This document shows, piece after piece, positions 45,701 through 54,003 of a stretch of 64,000 nucleotides of DNA. Source of the stretch: Clytia hemisphaerica (taxonomy: Eukaryota; Cnidaria; Hydrozoa; Leptothecata; Clytiidae); NCBI GenBank assembly GCA_902728285.1, contig CACVBU010000732.1, positions 994,720 to 1,058,719 on the forward strand. The letters run 5' to 3'. A model generated the notes under the pieces. That model was not told the DNA's origin and ran no database searches. It worked only from the letters and a program-made list of their open reading frames with translations. How positions within the stretch are numbered: the first letter of the stretch is position 1; every line of letters starts with the position of its first letter. The position numbers and the translations under genes are program-made.

Positions 45701-46209
45701 TATTTTCTTAACTCATTCTTAGTATTTTGGCCATGGGATAGTTTGTTCGTATAACAAAAACAACTACTCTTTTTTTCATAGAAATATATCAGTCCTTCAT
45801 CAGAGCATCGCAAAAAAGTTGCTTTTGTCATTCTTGGTAAAGACGCCGAGAGCTGCTTGAAATCTTCTACAGATAGTCTGGTAAGATTCAGATGTAACTT
45901 TTGTAACTCCGACGTTTATTTGATAAAAATGTTGAAGACGAAAATTTGATAAAAGCATCGCTTAAAAAAGTCTCGAAGTGTTGACAGTTCATAATGAGCT
46001 GAATATGTCTTTAATAGTTGTCTCGTCGAAAGACTTACGGTTAGAAAAATCAGACGATTGAAACTTTATTTGAATCTTTCTCCTTTCAGACACCATGGAG
46101 TTTGATCAACAATGTCATTTCATTCAAGACGCAACTGCCTCTTTATCCCTTACTCTTACCTTTCAACAATATACCTTTGATTGGTGGAACCACCAAATCG
46201 AGGCTGTAA
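18573..46209 (+). CDS. IDE: Insulysin / insulin-degrading enzyme, complete 30-exon gene
   Basis: This is a zinc metalloprotease of family M16 that clips insulin, amyloid-beta-like and other short peptides inside a closed chamber. Exons: 18573-18750, 29804-29880, 30066-30092, 30529-30632, 32043-32116, 32508-32603, 32935-33057, 33497-33609, 34058-34147, 34338-34410, 34660-34752, 34974-35065, 35273-35353, 35664-35767, 36450-36555, 37094-37195, 37567-37593, 37860-37942, 38240-38384, 40246-40356, 40813-40933, 41348-41551, 42588-42655, 43661-43760, 43945-43988, 44121-44201, 44983-45130, 45518-45579, 45782-45880, 46090-46209. They sum to 2,946 nt (981 codons plus TAA), and all junctions are GT..AG and in phase. 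Zinc ligands are H73 and H77 (HFCEH, base E76) and E154 (SEH). [19 protein letters not shown] and LRTKEQLGY (R792, Y799) match human IDE. The C-terminus is SRL, a PTS1-type signal. Length equals human IDE without its mitochondrial leader. Confidence 0.96.
20771..22377 (+). pseudogene. LINE fragment (CR1/L2/jockey-like reverse transcriptase), 5'-truncated and broken
   Basis: The + strand reads RT blocks in order across several frames: a [18 protein letters not shown] motif, [20 protein letters not shown], a VPQGSVLG motif near 21075, and [13 protein letters not shown] with the catalytic F-A-D-D at about 21170. The thumb region follows ([33 protein letters not shown]). In-frame stops and shifts occur near 20970, 21070 and 21530. 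The C-terminal region continues to a stop at 22037. A (TG)n-rich 3' UTR follows, ending in ATTCA repeats at about 22357-22377, like the short tandem 3' tails of CR1/L2 LINEs. There is no endonuclease domain. It is inactive. Confidence 0.88.
22358..22377 (+). repeat. (ATTCA)n tail of LINE
   Basis: Four ATTCA-type units mark the LINE 3' end. The hAT-like MITE resumes immediately after. Confidence 0.6.
22970..23245. repeat. 30-bp tandem array, ~9 copies
   Basis: The unit is ttggaaattgttgagataac followed by atcagctaag, with substitutions such as tttgct for cagct. Because 30 is a multiple of three, both strands stay open for 74-80 codons. An inverted partial copy of the unit lies just to the left (22918-22975). 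It lies in IDE intron 1. Confidence 0.9.
23490..25205 (+). pseudogene. Second LINE: CR1/jockey-like reverse transcriptase, one frameshift, no endonuclease
   Basis: The first frame (23587-24132) holds the linker and RT blocks 0-2 ([39 protein letters not shown]). A shift at about 24118 moves the code to the frame read as 24195-25295. That frame carries [54 protein letters not shown] (catalytic F-A-D-D) and the thumb ([48 protein letters not shown]). The usual C-terminal block after the thumb is missing. At about 25205 the frame passes into the next feature. 5' truncation has removed the endonuclease. Confidence 0.85.
25745..25935. mobile_element. Small foldback element inside the zinc-module gene intron
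   Basis: 'ttgagtttaaaacccc' plus 'ggctagaggaga' near 25768-25800 is mirrored by 'tctcctctagccc' plus 'gggttttaaactcaa' near 25898-25930. The result is an inverted repeat of about 35 bp per arm with about 95 bases between. Confidence 0.7.
26627..27730 (+). mobile_element. 1.1-kb MITE (GGACCTACC type), copy A
   Basis: It starts CAAGTGATACTTTTATGGAC and ends CACCGGGGTAGGTCC. The interior contains two copies of a roughly 450-bp block (around 26850-27170 and 27310-27630), seen from the repeated 'gagtaatttgg/tgactaagaacatt' and 'cgaaaatcgggctccgtcac'. A (CGAA)n run lies at 27665-27690. CAAAAA flanks both sides. It interrupts the zinc-module gene between its HSKTKT and RGIVEFLF segments. No transposase is present. 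Confidence 0.8.
29804..29880 (+). CDS. IDE: IDE exon 2 (catalytic zinc-binding motif)
   Basis: It encodes residues 60-85, containing [13 protein letters not shown]. This is the inverted HxxEH zinc motif of M16 peptidases (H73, E76, H77), with identical context to human IDE ([11 protein letters not shown]). The exon starts in phase 1, completing Gly60 from exon 1, and ends in phase 0. Confidence 0.97.
30775..31897 (-). mobile_element. 1.1-kb MITE (GGACCTACC type), copy B, inverted, IDE intron 4
   Basis: It starts GGACCTACCCCGGTGGGGTG and ends at GTATCACTTG. It is the reverse complement of 26627-27730 with moderate divergence and contains the same internal duplication. The two copies lie 3 kb apart with IDE exons 2-4 between them, so the IDE pre-mRNA can form a stem of more than 1 kb around those exons. 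Confidence 0.85.
32193..32310. mobile_element. hAT-type MITE (CAGGGGGG..CCCCCCTG), IDE intron 5
   Basis: This 118-bp element has CAGGGGGG..TGAAGCAGT / ACTGCTTCATCCCCCCTG ends. ATATTAT lies on both sides (32186-32192 and 32311-32317), a 7-bp, possibly eroded 8-bp, target duplication. CAGGG termini with ~8-bp duplications are typical of hAT elements. Confidence 0.8.
33650..33911. mobile_element. MITE with GTACAAACTTT-type ends, IDE intron 8
   Basis: Left end 'ctttgggtgtacaaactttt' and right end 'gaaagtttgtacgcctaaag' are inverted complements with few differences. The interior repeats 'tttcgcgagcataaactttcgc' motifs. The family recurs at 53630-54003. Confidence 0.6.
35775..36130. repeat. Partial copy of the CAAGACGTCG TIR element, IDE intron 14
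   Basis: It contains 'taccgggtgatatctctttg' at its left and 'cctcaagacgtcgagaaacg' near 36020, matching the ends of the element at 41895-42376. It also shares the 'ttccaaatattaaaactc...gcacttt' block. Its right boundary is unclear. Confidence 0.5.
36628..36812. mobile_element. 185-bp foldback MITE, IDE intron 15
   Basis: The arms begin cacctttt and end aaaaggtg. About 58 bases per arm are complementary, including 'gccaattg', 'cgcgggcattttt' and 'gtccg.tttaccacc'. The higher GC content stands out from the intron. Confidence 0.8.
38603..40170 (+). repeat. 87-bp tandem array, ~18 copies, IDE intron 19
   Basis: The unit runs from CGTCTAGCCAGAATGAAGTA through ttccttgttgaaattctgca to tttattgttgtatcaatacg, period 87 bp (occasionally 86 or 84). 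Two main variants alternate (ctagacagaatgagata / ctagccagaatgaagta). Because 87 = 29 codons, the + strand stays open for up to 222 codons at a time, giving repeats of the form [18 protein letters not shown]. It lies wholly between exons 19 and 20, so it is spliced out and not part of the IDE protein. Confidence 0.93.
41895..42376. mobile_element. MITE with ~30-bp TIR (GTTCAGATGTTTCCCGACGT), IDE intron 22
   Basis: GTTCAGATGTTTCCCGACGT plus cttgaggcc at 41895 recurs exactly inverted ending near 42355. The right side extends to 'gtgggtcaccctgta', so TACAGGGTGACCCAC was probably the true terminus; the left terminus is eroded to 'tacccgg'. It is non-coding. Confidence 0.75.
42829..43441. mobile_element. 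piggyBac-like non-autonomous element, IDE intron 23
   Basis: TTAA (42825-42828) CCCTTTGAGTGCC ... GGCACTTAAAGGG TTAA (43442-43445) shows 13-bp inverted ends and the TTAA duplication diagnostic of piggyBac transposition. The 613-bp interior has a GC-rich block with small palindromes (gggcgccttcggcgcc, ggagggcttcgccctcc) that contrasts with the AT-rich host. There is no transposase frame. The surrounding 42745-43530 sequence appears to be an older element whose ends resemble 'cagctgacgctctctaattt', also seen partially at 41155-41240. Confidence 0.88.
44690..44900 (+). repeat. SINE-like tRNA remnant, IDE intron 26
   Basis: 'gaggtggtgggttcaatccccggcc' carries a good B-box (GGTTCAATCCC) in a tRNA-like T-arm, followed by a 140-bp tail. 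The A-box half is not convincing. A similar tRNA-like string in reverse sense occurs near 35590-35625 (gcgagactcaaactcacgac). Confidence 0.4.
46090..46209 (+). CDS. IDE: IDE exon 30 (C-terminus, PTS1-type SRL)
   Basis: It encodes the last 39 residues, including [20 protein letters not shown], which aligns with the human FKRGLPLFPLVKPHINF segment. It ends S-R-L-stop, a consensus peroxisomal targeting tripeptide at the position where human IDE has A-K-L. The acceptor is cctttcag and the stop TAA is at 46207-46209. Confidence 0.93.
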   Translation, partial: TPWSLINNVISFKTQLPLYPLLLPFNNIPLIGGTTKSRL

Positions 46210-46444
46210 CAACATGGTTACCATTTTCATTTGCTTGGTTTGTATGCGCAAACATTTTTGCACTAGTTTTACTTTTTTTTTATTTTTAAGATACTTTTTA
46301 ACCCTGACATTCTCGTATAGTGGACATCCATAGAATTCATTTGTATAAATTTGGCCAGATTTGACATCGTCTGACTCTGTCCAGCAATGCCTGGACTCGA
46401 ATGGCTCCCTATTGTTAGCCAAGACGGGAAATTTTTATGATATT

Positions 46445-46450
46445 AATAAA
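46445..46450 (+). terminator. Candidate IDE poly(A) signal
   Basis: AATAAA lies 236 bases after the IDE stop, the first good match in the 3' flank. Confidence 0.55.
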
Positions 46451-48103
46451 ATGAATTCTTTTCCCTTGCTTATTATAAAAACAAACACATATAGTTGATT
46501 CCCTCATTTATGTTAGCACGTGTCTTCGTCACTTACACTCAACCTCCTCAAAAGTGCGGCGTCTTTCCTTTATCTTTACCTAAAGCTTATTTTTATTCCC
46601 TCTCATCTGTAACGTATAGGCTGAAAACGTTTTTCTTCTTAATCTTATCTGGATTAAAAGTGTCAATAAAGAGGCTATTCGATCTGTCATCCAAAGTAAT
46701 TCTAGGGCTAGGTCACTTGAAAAAACGTCTATTTTGTCCAAGATGTCTGGGTCGTAACTTTTTCTATGAATCAAAAAGACATGCTTGAAAATCAGGCTAG
46801 GTGTTTGCTATATAGTATATTCTGAGCCTTATTTGACACTTAATATCGCTTCTAAAAACAAAGTTAGATTATACAAGACAACGACAAACTTACGTATTTA
46901 TAGGTGTAGTTTCTTTTTAATTAATGTACTATTTTTATTATGCAGATGCTTTGATAAAATTATAATTTAATATAGTTTTAGATAATTGAAAAATTTTAAA
47001 GCACTTTTTATTGTGTTGTACAATAGTAATTTTACTAGGAAGATGATTTATAAAATTGCAAAGAACTCAAAAAATCATTCTAAATTTTGTGTATGTAATG
47101 TAAGTTTTAAAGAAACAGTATACTTTGACCCTTCTTTCAGTATTTGATTTGAAAGGATTTGAAAACCGAATATTTCAGTCAAATTTCATCAAAGCAATTT
47201 TACAATAATATTGATGACGTTCCGAACGTGCTGTTTTCAAACACTTATTCTATGAGAAGAAATTATATAAGAACATAAAGGCTTCGAGGCCAAAAGTTTA
47301 GGAGGAACATTCTAATAAAATTTTGCAAACTCTTAAACATGGAAAATTAGACCAAAATACATAAATAAGATCGCCTAAAGAACATTTTTAGGCTTAAACC
47401 TTTGAAATGATATACATCCGAAGTATACTTTATCAATTTTACTTTTATTGAAAATTTTAGGATTTATAAATGAAATTTCCCCGTGGTGTGAAAACAAATC
47501 TCTGTGGTATTTGATATTCAAGCGGTGCTTTTTAGTTAATTTTTTTCATTTTCGAGCAGTCGACTCAACGAAGAAAAAATTGGAAATTGAAAAGTAGAAA
47601 ATGCTTTGTAAAAAAATGAGATACAATATTTTGAAACTGTCTGGAGACTCACAGTTGAATAACTTTCCAAACAATCCTTGAGAATAGATAGCCAATAACT
47701 TTTTTTGGAAACGTCACTCGCTAAATAAGGCGAACCTCAATCTATATGTACGTCAAAATGGATAAAACTGTCACTTTTTGTTCAAACTTATGTTCTATTT
47801 CCGAAATTTGCCATATTAAATTAAACATAACCAAGGAAAAATACAATCATTTCATCAATATATTAATCAATTTCAAGATTATTTAAAAATTCATAAATTT
47901 TTGGGATTGAGTTTATCTCATTCAAGGATCATCTGTTATTTTTTTCAACAAAATTCTATATATTTGCAAATTTTGAAATATTGAACTTATCCATATAACT
48001 TGTTCATGCTGAGGAAACATCAAGGTCTTGCTGGCATCACTTTCAACAAGCTGAATGTTTCGAAATTATAAGTGAAAATAGCTTGGGTTGAGCATTAACC
48101 ACA
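46451..48103. other. Intergenic region, nothing recognised
   Basis: This is AT-rich sequence without clear repeats, exons or RNA genes. The short frames at 46495-46970 have no conserved motif. The promoter and 5' UTR of the next gene should lie at its right end. Confidence 0.5.
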
Positions 48104-51100
48104 ATGCCTGTCCGTTACCCTGCTCATCCTGAAAGGTAATTACTTGCTTATTTCAATTGTTAGGGACATCACAATCACAAAAAAACAAATAATTTTGATG
48201 ATTTAAAATTTTACTTTAATCAGCTTTGATAAATCAGATCAGATTTATTTCAGCATGTCTTATTCAACCTACTTTTAAAGACACTTCATTTTACTCGTTT
48301 CTCTACGATTTTCAATCGTTTTTATCTTAGATTGTCACACAAAAGATTTGCTGTCGTTAGCGAAAAGAAAGGTAATGTTTCCCACTAAAAAGTCGAAGAA
48401 GTCGAAGATCGTTCAAAGTCAAAAATTTGTGCTTTGTTTGTTTTTTTATAAATTTAGAATATAATTTTCGAAGATTTTGGTCAAACTAAAGTAAGCAAAG
48501 TGATAATTGTTCTGGTATTTGTTTTGATCTTTATCCCATTTCAGGTAAAAGACACCGCCAGCACAAGCGTCATCGAAATGATGATGTATATATCGTGGAC
48601 ACTGGTCACCATAGAAGCCTTGGTAGAGAAAAAATGTTGGTTGAACAAGCTCCTGTTTTGATTGAAAGCCCTCGGCGGAGACATCGTCATCGAAATGATG
48701 ATGTGTACACCGTGGACACAGTACACCATGGAAGCTCTGGTAGAGAAAAAATGTTGGTTGAACATGCTCCTGTTTTAATTGAAAGCCCTCGGCGCCGACA
48801 TCGACGTCGGAAACATCGTGATATTGTGTATGTTGTTGAAGACAATCGCAAGTCCTCTCGTAGAGATTTCGTTCGAGAGGGAAAAGCTCGCCATGTGATT
48901 GGCGGAAACATAAATTCACACCATGAACCAAATGATTTCAGACGAAGACGTCACCCTATAGGCGGTGAGGAATTCTATGTCATTGATGATGGCCTTGAAG
49001 AAGTTTTGGTTGACTACGCAGATTATTCGAATGATATGATAGAGATAGTCGATGATAGAGGTTACAATGGAGCTGATATTGTTTATGAAGATGAGGTGAT
49101 ATTGGACCAAGAAGGTCATCGTTTCTCAGATCATGCTGACTATAAACGTTCAGTTGATAATTGGAATTTGCCAGCTCTTCCATCATCATCGAAAACTTCA
49201 AATCATTATAACTCACAATCCGAACATCACCAATCCTTCGATTCCTCAAATCACGGTCACGGTATTTCTTCAGGACATACTATAAATGAAGAAGAATCCA
49301 GGATAGTAAGTGTCATTGAGCAACCTCCCATCCCCAGAGATTACCATAAATGGAAAGTTATCGGTGATGTTCCCAAAGCGATCATAAGAATGAAACAACA
49401 TTCTGAACATTCTTCACAAAATGGTTTTGATTCTTCAAATCACATGTCTATGAGAGAATCAGAAGAAGGTGTTATGAATGTGATATCACAACCCCCGGTT
49501 AAGAAGGACTATGAAAGGTGGAAAGTGATAGGAGACGTGCCTCAAATTGTGACTGAAAATGCAGTCCAATCAGGGGGTAAAACGAAGAAAATTTCATTCA
49601 ACGAATCGGCACACAATGCTATGAATGGCCATAGTGAATCCTACAATACAAAGAGTTACCATGACGAGAGCGTTAACAATGGGACTAGGGTTGAAACTAC
49701 TGAAAAAATATATTCAGCAAGCTCAAATACAACTGGTAAAGCTGACAAGCTTGTCCATGATATACCAGAGTATGCAGTGATCAATAAGAAAGGGAAAGTC
49801 AAGAAATCAGAACTCTATGACAAGATAGATTTCACTAAAAAACCTTCCCCGGAATTACGAGTAAAGAATTCTCAAGACTACCAATCGATTCATGAGGTCC
49901 AGAAACAAACAAACTCAGCAATAACGGAATCTTCGAATGATGATCACAGCCGATTGCCACAGCACCAATCCAGCCATCAAGCAATGGTGCACGATATTAA
50001 AAACGGTGCCTCAAACGATCTCGATGATTTTATGGAGACGATCAAAACGACAACTAAAACAACAACGAGGACCATGTATAAGGTAAGTGTTTCATTGCTC
50101 TCAAAGGATATCGTACTTCAGAAGCCATTGAGAAGTTTTACTTTTTCTAATGCATTTTACGCTTTTTATAGTCCTTCTCATTTCAATTGTGATCCTGGTT
50201 TTATCGCTTCTTACTATTCTTACCATATCAAGACTAACATTCCATCAATCTCAGTTATATCACCAGAGAGCCATAATTTTGTGTCAAGTTGTATCAGGTA
50301 GAATATATTTTTGTTTTAATCCTTTAGATGCCGATTGAAGAATCACCCCACCATGAATACGACGACAACCATACAGGCCATCACGATTGGGAAGACCGAA
50401 TCATGCGTAAAGTATCAACCCCCTCAGGTTAGTTGCAACTCATAGTGCGGAAAGGGGTCTGATCCCCCCTTCTTAAATGACCCCTCTCCTTCTCGGCATC
50501 CCCGAACCTTTAAAAGTGCCTATCCCCAAAGGATTTTGCACAAAAATATAGCTAACAAATATATGTGAAATATCTTTAGAGAGAGAAAGCGAAATAATAA
50601 ACTCTACTAACAGAACTCTTCTACTCTAACAGAAAACTTCCTTTCATGAAGTCCAAATTCAGATCCCCCTTCTTCAACTTTTCGGAAGGTGTCATCCCCC
50701 CCCCTTAAGAAAGGGGGAGGGGGTCTGAACTATGCAATTTCTAGAACGGTATATTTTTAATGTATCTCTGAGAATCGGCTTAAAATTTTAAATGGCCAAA
50801 AGGAGAGTACTTTCTGTACTAGTAAGTCATTACTTTCAGACAATGTATACAATATTTGAACAGCTCCATGCTATACTGCTGTTAATTACCATGAATAATT
50901 TTCCTTTCATCACTAGCTCAAGCGCATGTTGGCGGTGTGGCACAAAACAGCCACTCTGTCGAAAGTGACCTCAAAACCTGGATGGATGAACAACGCTCCA
51001 ATCGCCGAAAAAGTGGTAACATTACACCGATACCAACACAGAGTGTTCTGGTAGACGGAGACATGACACCTCCATTACGGCGCCAACGCGTTGACACTGC

Positions 51101-52240
51101 CATCATAGAGCCGGAAGTGAATGTTGGTACTGGACAACAAGATTATTTCGCTGAAGATTTCACTAAAGACGAAGTTGATGGTAACGCAAAGATTCTTCAA
51201 AACGATGGCCAGAAAAGAAAACGAAGAAGTTTGCTGGATCGATTGAGAGGGAAATCTACTTCACCAAGGGAAAATGATTATGAAGAAGAGGAAAAAGAAG
51301 ATGATGAGGACTCGTGGTATCCTGGGAAACATTTGAAAGAATGGTATCCTGGGAAATTTAAAGGTAAGGTAAAGTTTTTCCCGCTCGATTTTCATTCTTG
51401 TTATACTTGGTAACGTTCAAGGCAAATGGTTCATGTTATGAAAAGCTCGTGATTCTTGCACAAGAAAAGTCTAGAAAGCTCGGATTCTTTTCTGCTTACT
51501 ATTCACGTATTTTCTACTCAGATTTCTCGCCTATTCACGTTCACATTTCATAGATAAAATCAAAGATTGCATCGAGCAATACTTGGCTGAAAATCCTTCT
51601 CCTTGGGGCAGACTGAAAAGATGTGGTAATCCTGAAACGTGTCAAGAGGTCAAGGATAGAATTAAGGAACGCACTATATTCATGACACCGACGTCCGCTA
51701 ACCAGATGGTAAGAGTTCATATGAAAATATGGATATCTATACTGTTATTTTAGTATTATCGTTATTATTGATATCATATAGAACCTTGGAACAGTTGATT
51801 TTTTCTGCTCTGGAGCGCCCCCATTTTCAACGAGGCTGCTTGACTTGATTTAGATTTTTGAAATATTAGTAGGGCGAGCTATTTTTAACGTTTCCGTCAA
51901 ATCATTACTTGAATTCTGCTGACAAAAACAGTCTGTGCTCATACGCTCTTAACTGTGAAAAAATACAAGGAAGCTGATCCATCCTATACTTTACTTTAAT
52001 TTATTTACCCCCTCCATTCCTCCTTTTAAGCATACGAAGTCAACTGAATTGAATCTTGACAAAATGGAGCAAATTGACGATGGTGAGAATATCTCGTTCA
52101 TCAGTCGTTGTGTGGAGAACGATCCAAATGCCAACACTGACGATGAAGAAGAAACAATGAACAATAAAAGTGGAATGTACATCAAGTTCTTTTGTGAAGA
52201 TCATCAAGAATGGGAAGATAAATGTTGCAAAAGCAATTGA
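48104..52240 (+). CDS. Unrecognised 840-aa basic, low-complexity protein (seven exons)
   Basis: Exons 48104-48135, 48331-48371, 48545-50082, 50328-50427, 50917-51363, 51554-51708 and 52031-52240 sum to 2,523 nt, all in phase with GT..AG introns. Start MPVRYPAHPER; stop TGA at 52238-52240. Exon 3 opens with two and a half copies of a ~40-residue repeat (RHRxRNDDVYxVDT..GREKMLVExAPVLIESPRRR), then acidic and His-rich stretches. A pair of DYxxWKVIGDVP units follows (PPIPRDYHKWKVIGDVPK, PPVKKDYERWKVIGDVPQ). A KKISF string fits the PP1-docking RVxF pattern. Exon 5 has a basic helix (KRKRRSLLDRLRGK) then an acidic run and paired WYPGK motifs. The C-terminal region is Cys-containing (CGNPETC, KFFCEDH, DKCCKSN). 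There is no signal peptide or membrane segment. It is probably largely disordered. I do not recognise the family. Confidence 0.85.
50441..50734. mobile_element. G/C-run MITE with CATAGT ends, in intron 4 of the 840-aa gene
   Basis: It starts CATAGTGCGGAAAGGGG and ends GGGGGTCTGAACTATG, with C and G runs inside. It matches the terminus type of the element at 2468-2868. The flanks caact / caatt suggest a 5-bp duplication with one change. Confidence 0.6.
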
Positions 52241-53411
52241 AAACGATTTGTTGTCTTTACGATGAACAATAAAAATGGAATGTACATCAAGTTCTTTTGT
52301 GAAGATCATCAAGAATGGGAAGATAAATGTTGTAAAAGCAATTGAAAACGATTTGTTGTCTTTACAATGAACAATAAAAGTGAAATGTACATCAAGTTCT
52401 TTTGTGAAGATCATCAAGAATGGGAAGATAAATGTTGCAAAAGCAATTGAAAACGATTTGTTGTCTTTACAATGAACAATAAAAGTGGAATGTACATCAA
52501 GTGCTTTTGTGAAGATCATCAAGAATGGGAAGATAAATGTTGTAAAAGCAATTGAGAACGATTTGTTGTCTTTACAATGAACAATAAAAGTGGAATGTAC
52601 ATCAAGCTCTTTTGTGAAGATCATCAAGAATGGGAAGATAAATGTTGCAAAAGCAATTGAAAGCGATTTGTTGTCTTTACTATGAACAATAAAAGTGGAA
52701 TGTACATCAAGTTCTTTTGCGAAGATCATCAAGAATGGGAAGATAAATGTTGCAAAAGCAATTGAAAACGATTTGTTGTCTTTACAATGAACAATAAAAG
52801 TGAAATGTACATCAAGTTCTTTTGTGAAGATCATCAAGAATGGGAAGATAAATGTTGTAAAAGCAATTGAAAACGATTTGTTATCTTTACAATGAACAAT
52901 AAAATTGGAATGTACATCAAGTTCTTTTGTGAAGATCATCAAGAATGGTAAGATAAATGTTGCAAAAGCAATTGAAAACGATTTGTTGTCTTTACAATGA
53001 ACAATAAAAATGGAATGTACATCAAGCTCTTTTGTGAAGATCATCAAGAATGGGAAGATAAATGTTGCAAAAGCAATTGAAAACGATTTGTTGTCTTTAC
53101 AATGAACAATAAAAGTGGAATGTACATCAAGTTCTTTTGTGAAGATCATCAAGAATGGGAAGATAAATGTTGTAAAAGCAATTGAAAACGATTTGTTGTC
53201 TTTACAATGAACAATAAAAGTGGAATGTACATCAAGTTCTTTTGTGAAGATCATCAAGAATGGGAAGATAAATGTTGCAAAAGCAATTGAAAACGATTTG
53301 TTGTCTTTACAATGAACAATAAAAATGGAATGTACATCAAGTTCTTTTGTGAAGATCATCAAGAATGGGAAGATAAATATTGCAAAAGCAATTGAAAACG
53401 ATTTGTTGTCT
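52157..53411 (+). repeat. 105-bp tandem array, 12 copies, born from the terminal exon
   Basis: The unit starts atgaacaataaaagtggaat and ends gatttgttgtctttac, with exact 105-bp spacing from 52157 to the twelfth start at 53312. Copy 1 is the last 28 codons of the 840-aa gene plus its stop; copies 2-12 lie in its 3' flank. Divergence is low (a few substitutions per unit). Every unit contains AATAAA. On the minus strand the period of 35 codons leaves a 440-codon open frame (52040-53362), which I regard as a by-product. Confidence 0.93.
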
Positions 53412-53629
53412 GATTGACTGCGCTCGTGTTTTTTTGAAAATCAAAAAATTGGAGGATAAGTGCCGAAAAGAAATGAATTTTACATTACATTACTTTATAT
53501 ACATTCTCAGTCATCATAAATTTTTTATTTATCAGAAATGCATTGCTCTGTTTTTTTATGATAACCATTATTATTTTCAGCTTGTAGATAAATAAGCCAA
53601 GATTTAGCTAAAGTCTGTCTTAAAGGAAG

Positions 53630-54003
53630 AAATTCGCGATTTTCGAATCTTAGCACTTTTCGTGAAAGTAAATGTCTTTTAAAATTCTTGAAAGGGCCAT
53701 TCGCGAAAATTTCTTGAAAAAATAGAAAATCTTTAAAACTTGAAATAGAATTATGGCACGGCATATTTATGGCACTTTTAAAGCATATTCAGTCAAAAGA
53801 CGAAAGCTTCAACCCATTTCAAGAAGTATTTATTCCTGTAGTCATTTTTTCGTGTGAAAATTTTATTATTATGTTTTGATTCGCGAAAGTTTATGCTCGC
53901 GAAAAAGATTTTTTCGTCAAATTCGCAAAAGTAAATGTAAATTTCACGATTTCTTACCTCGCGATAATTTCTGCTCGCAAAAGTTTGTTACGCCTGAAGT
54001 AGA
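53630..54003. mobile_element. MITE copy of the GTACAAACTTT family
   Basis: The right end 'ctcgcaaaagtttgttacgcctgaagta' and the interior 'gcgaaagtttatgctcgcgaaaaagattttttcgtcaaattcgc' match 33650-33911 in inverted orientation. The left end is eroded. Confidence 0.55.

Noticed and set aside
46495..46970. Short frames downstream of IDE
   Set aside because: They show no splice logic, no conserved residues and are AT-biased.
52040..53362. 440-codon open frame on the minus strand of the 105-bp array
   Set aside because: It is an automatic result of a 35-codon period with no stop in one frame. The plus strand of copy 1 is an exon in phase with a 7-exon gene, and the antisense frame has no independent support.
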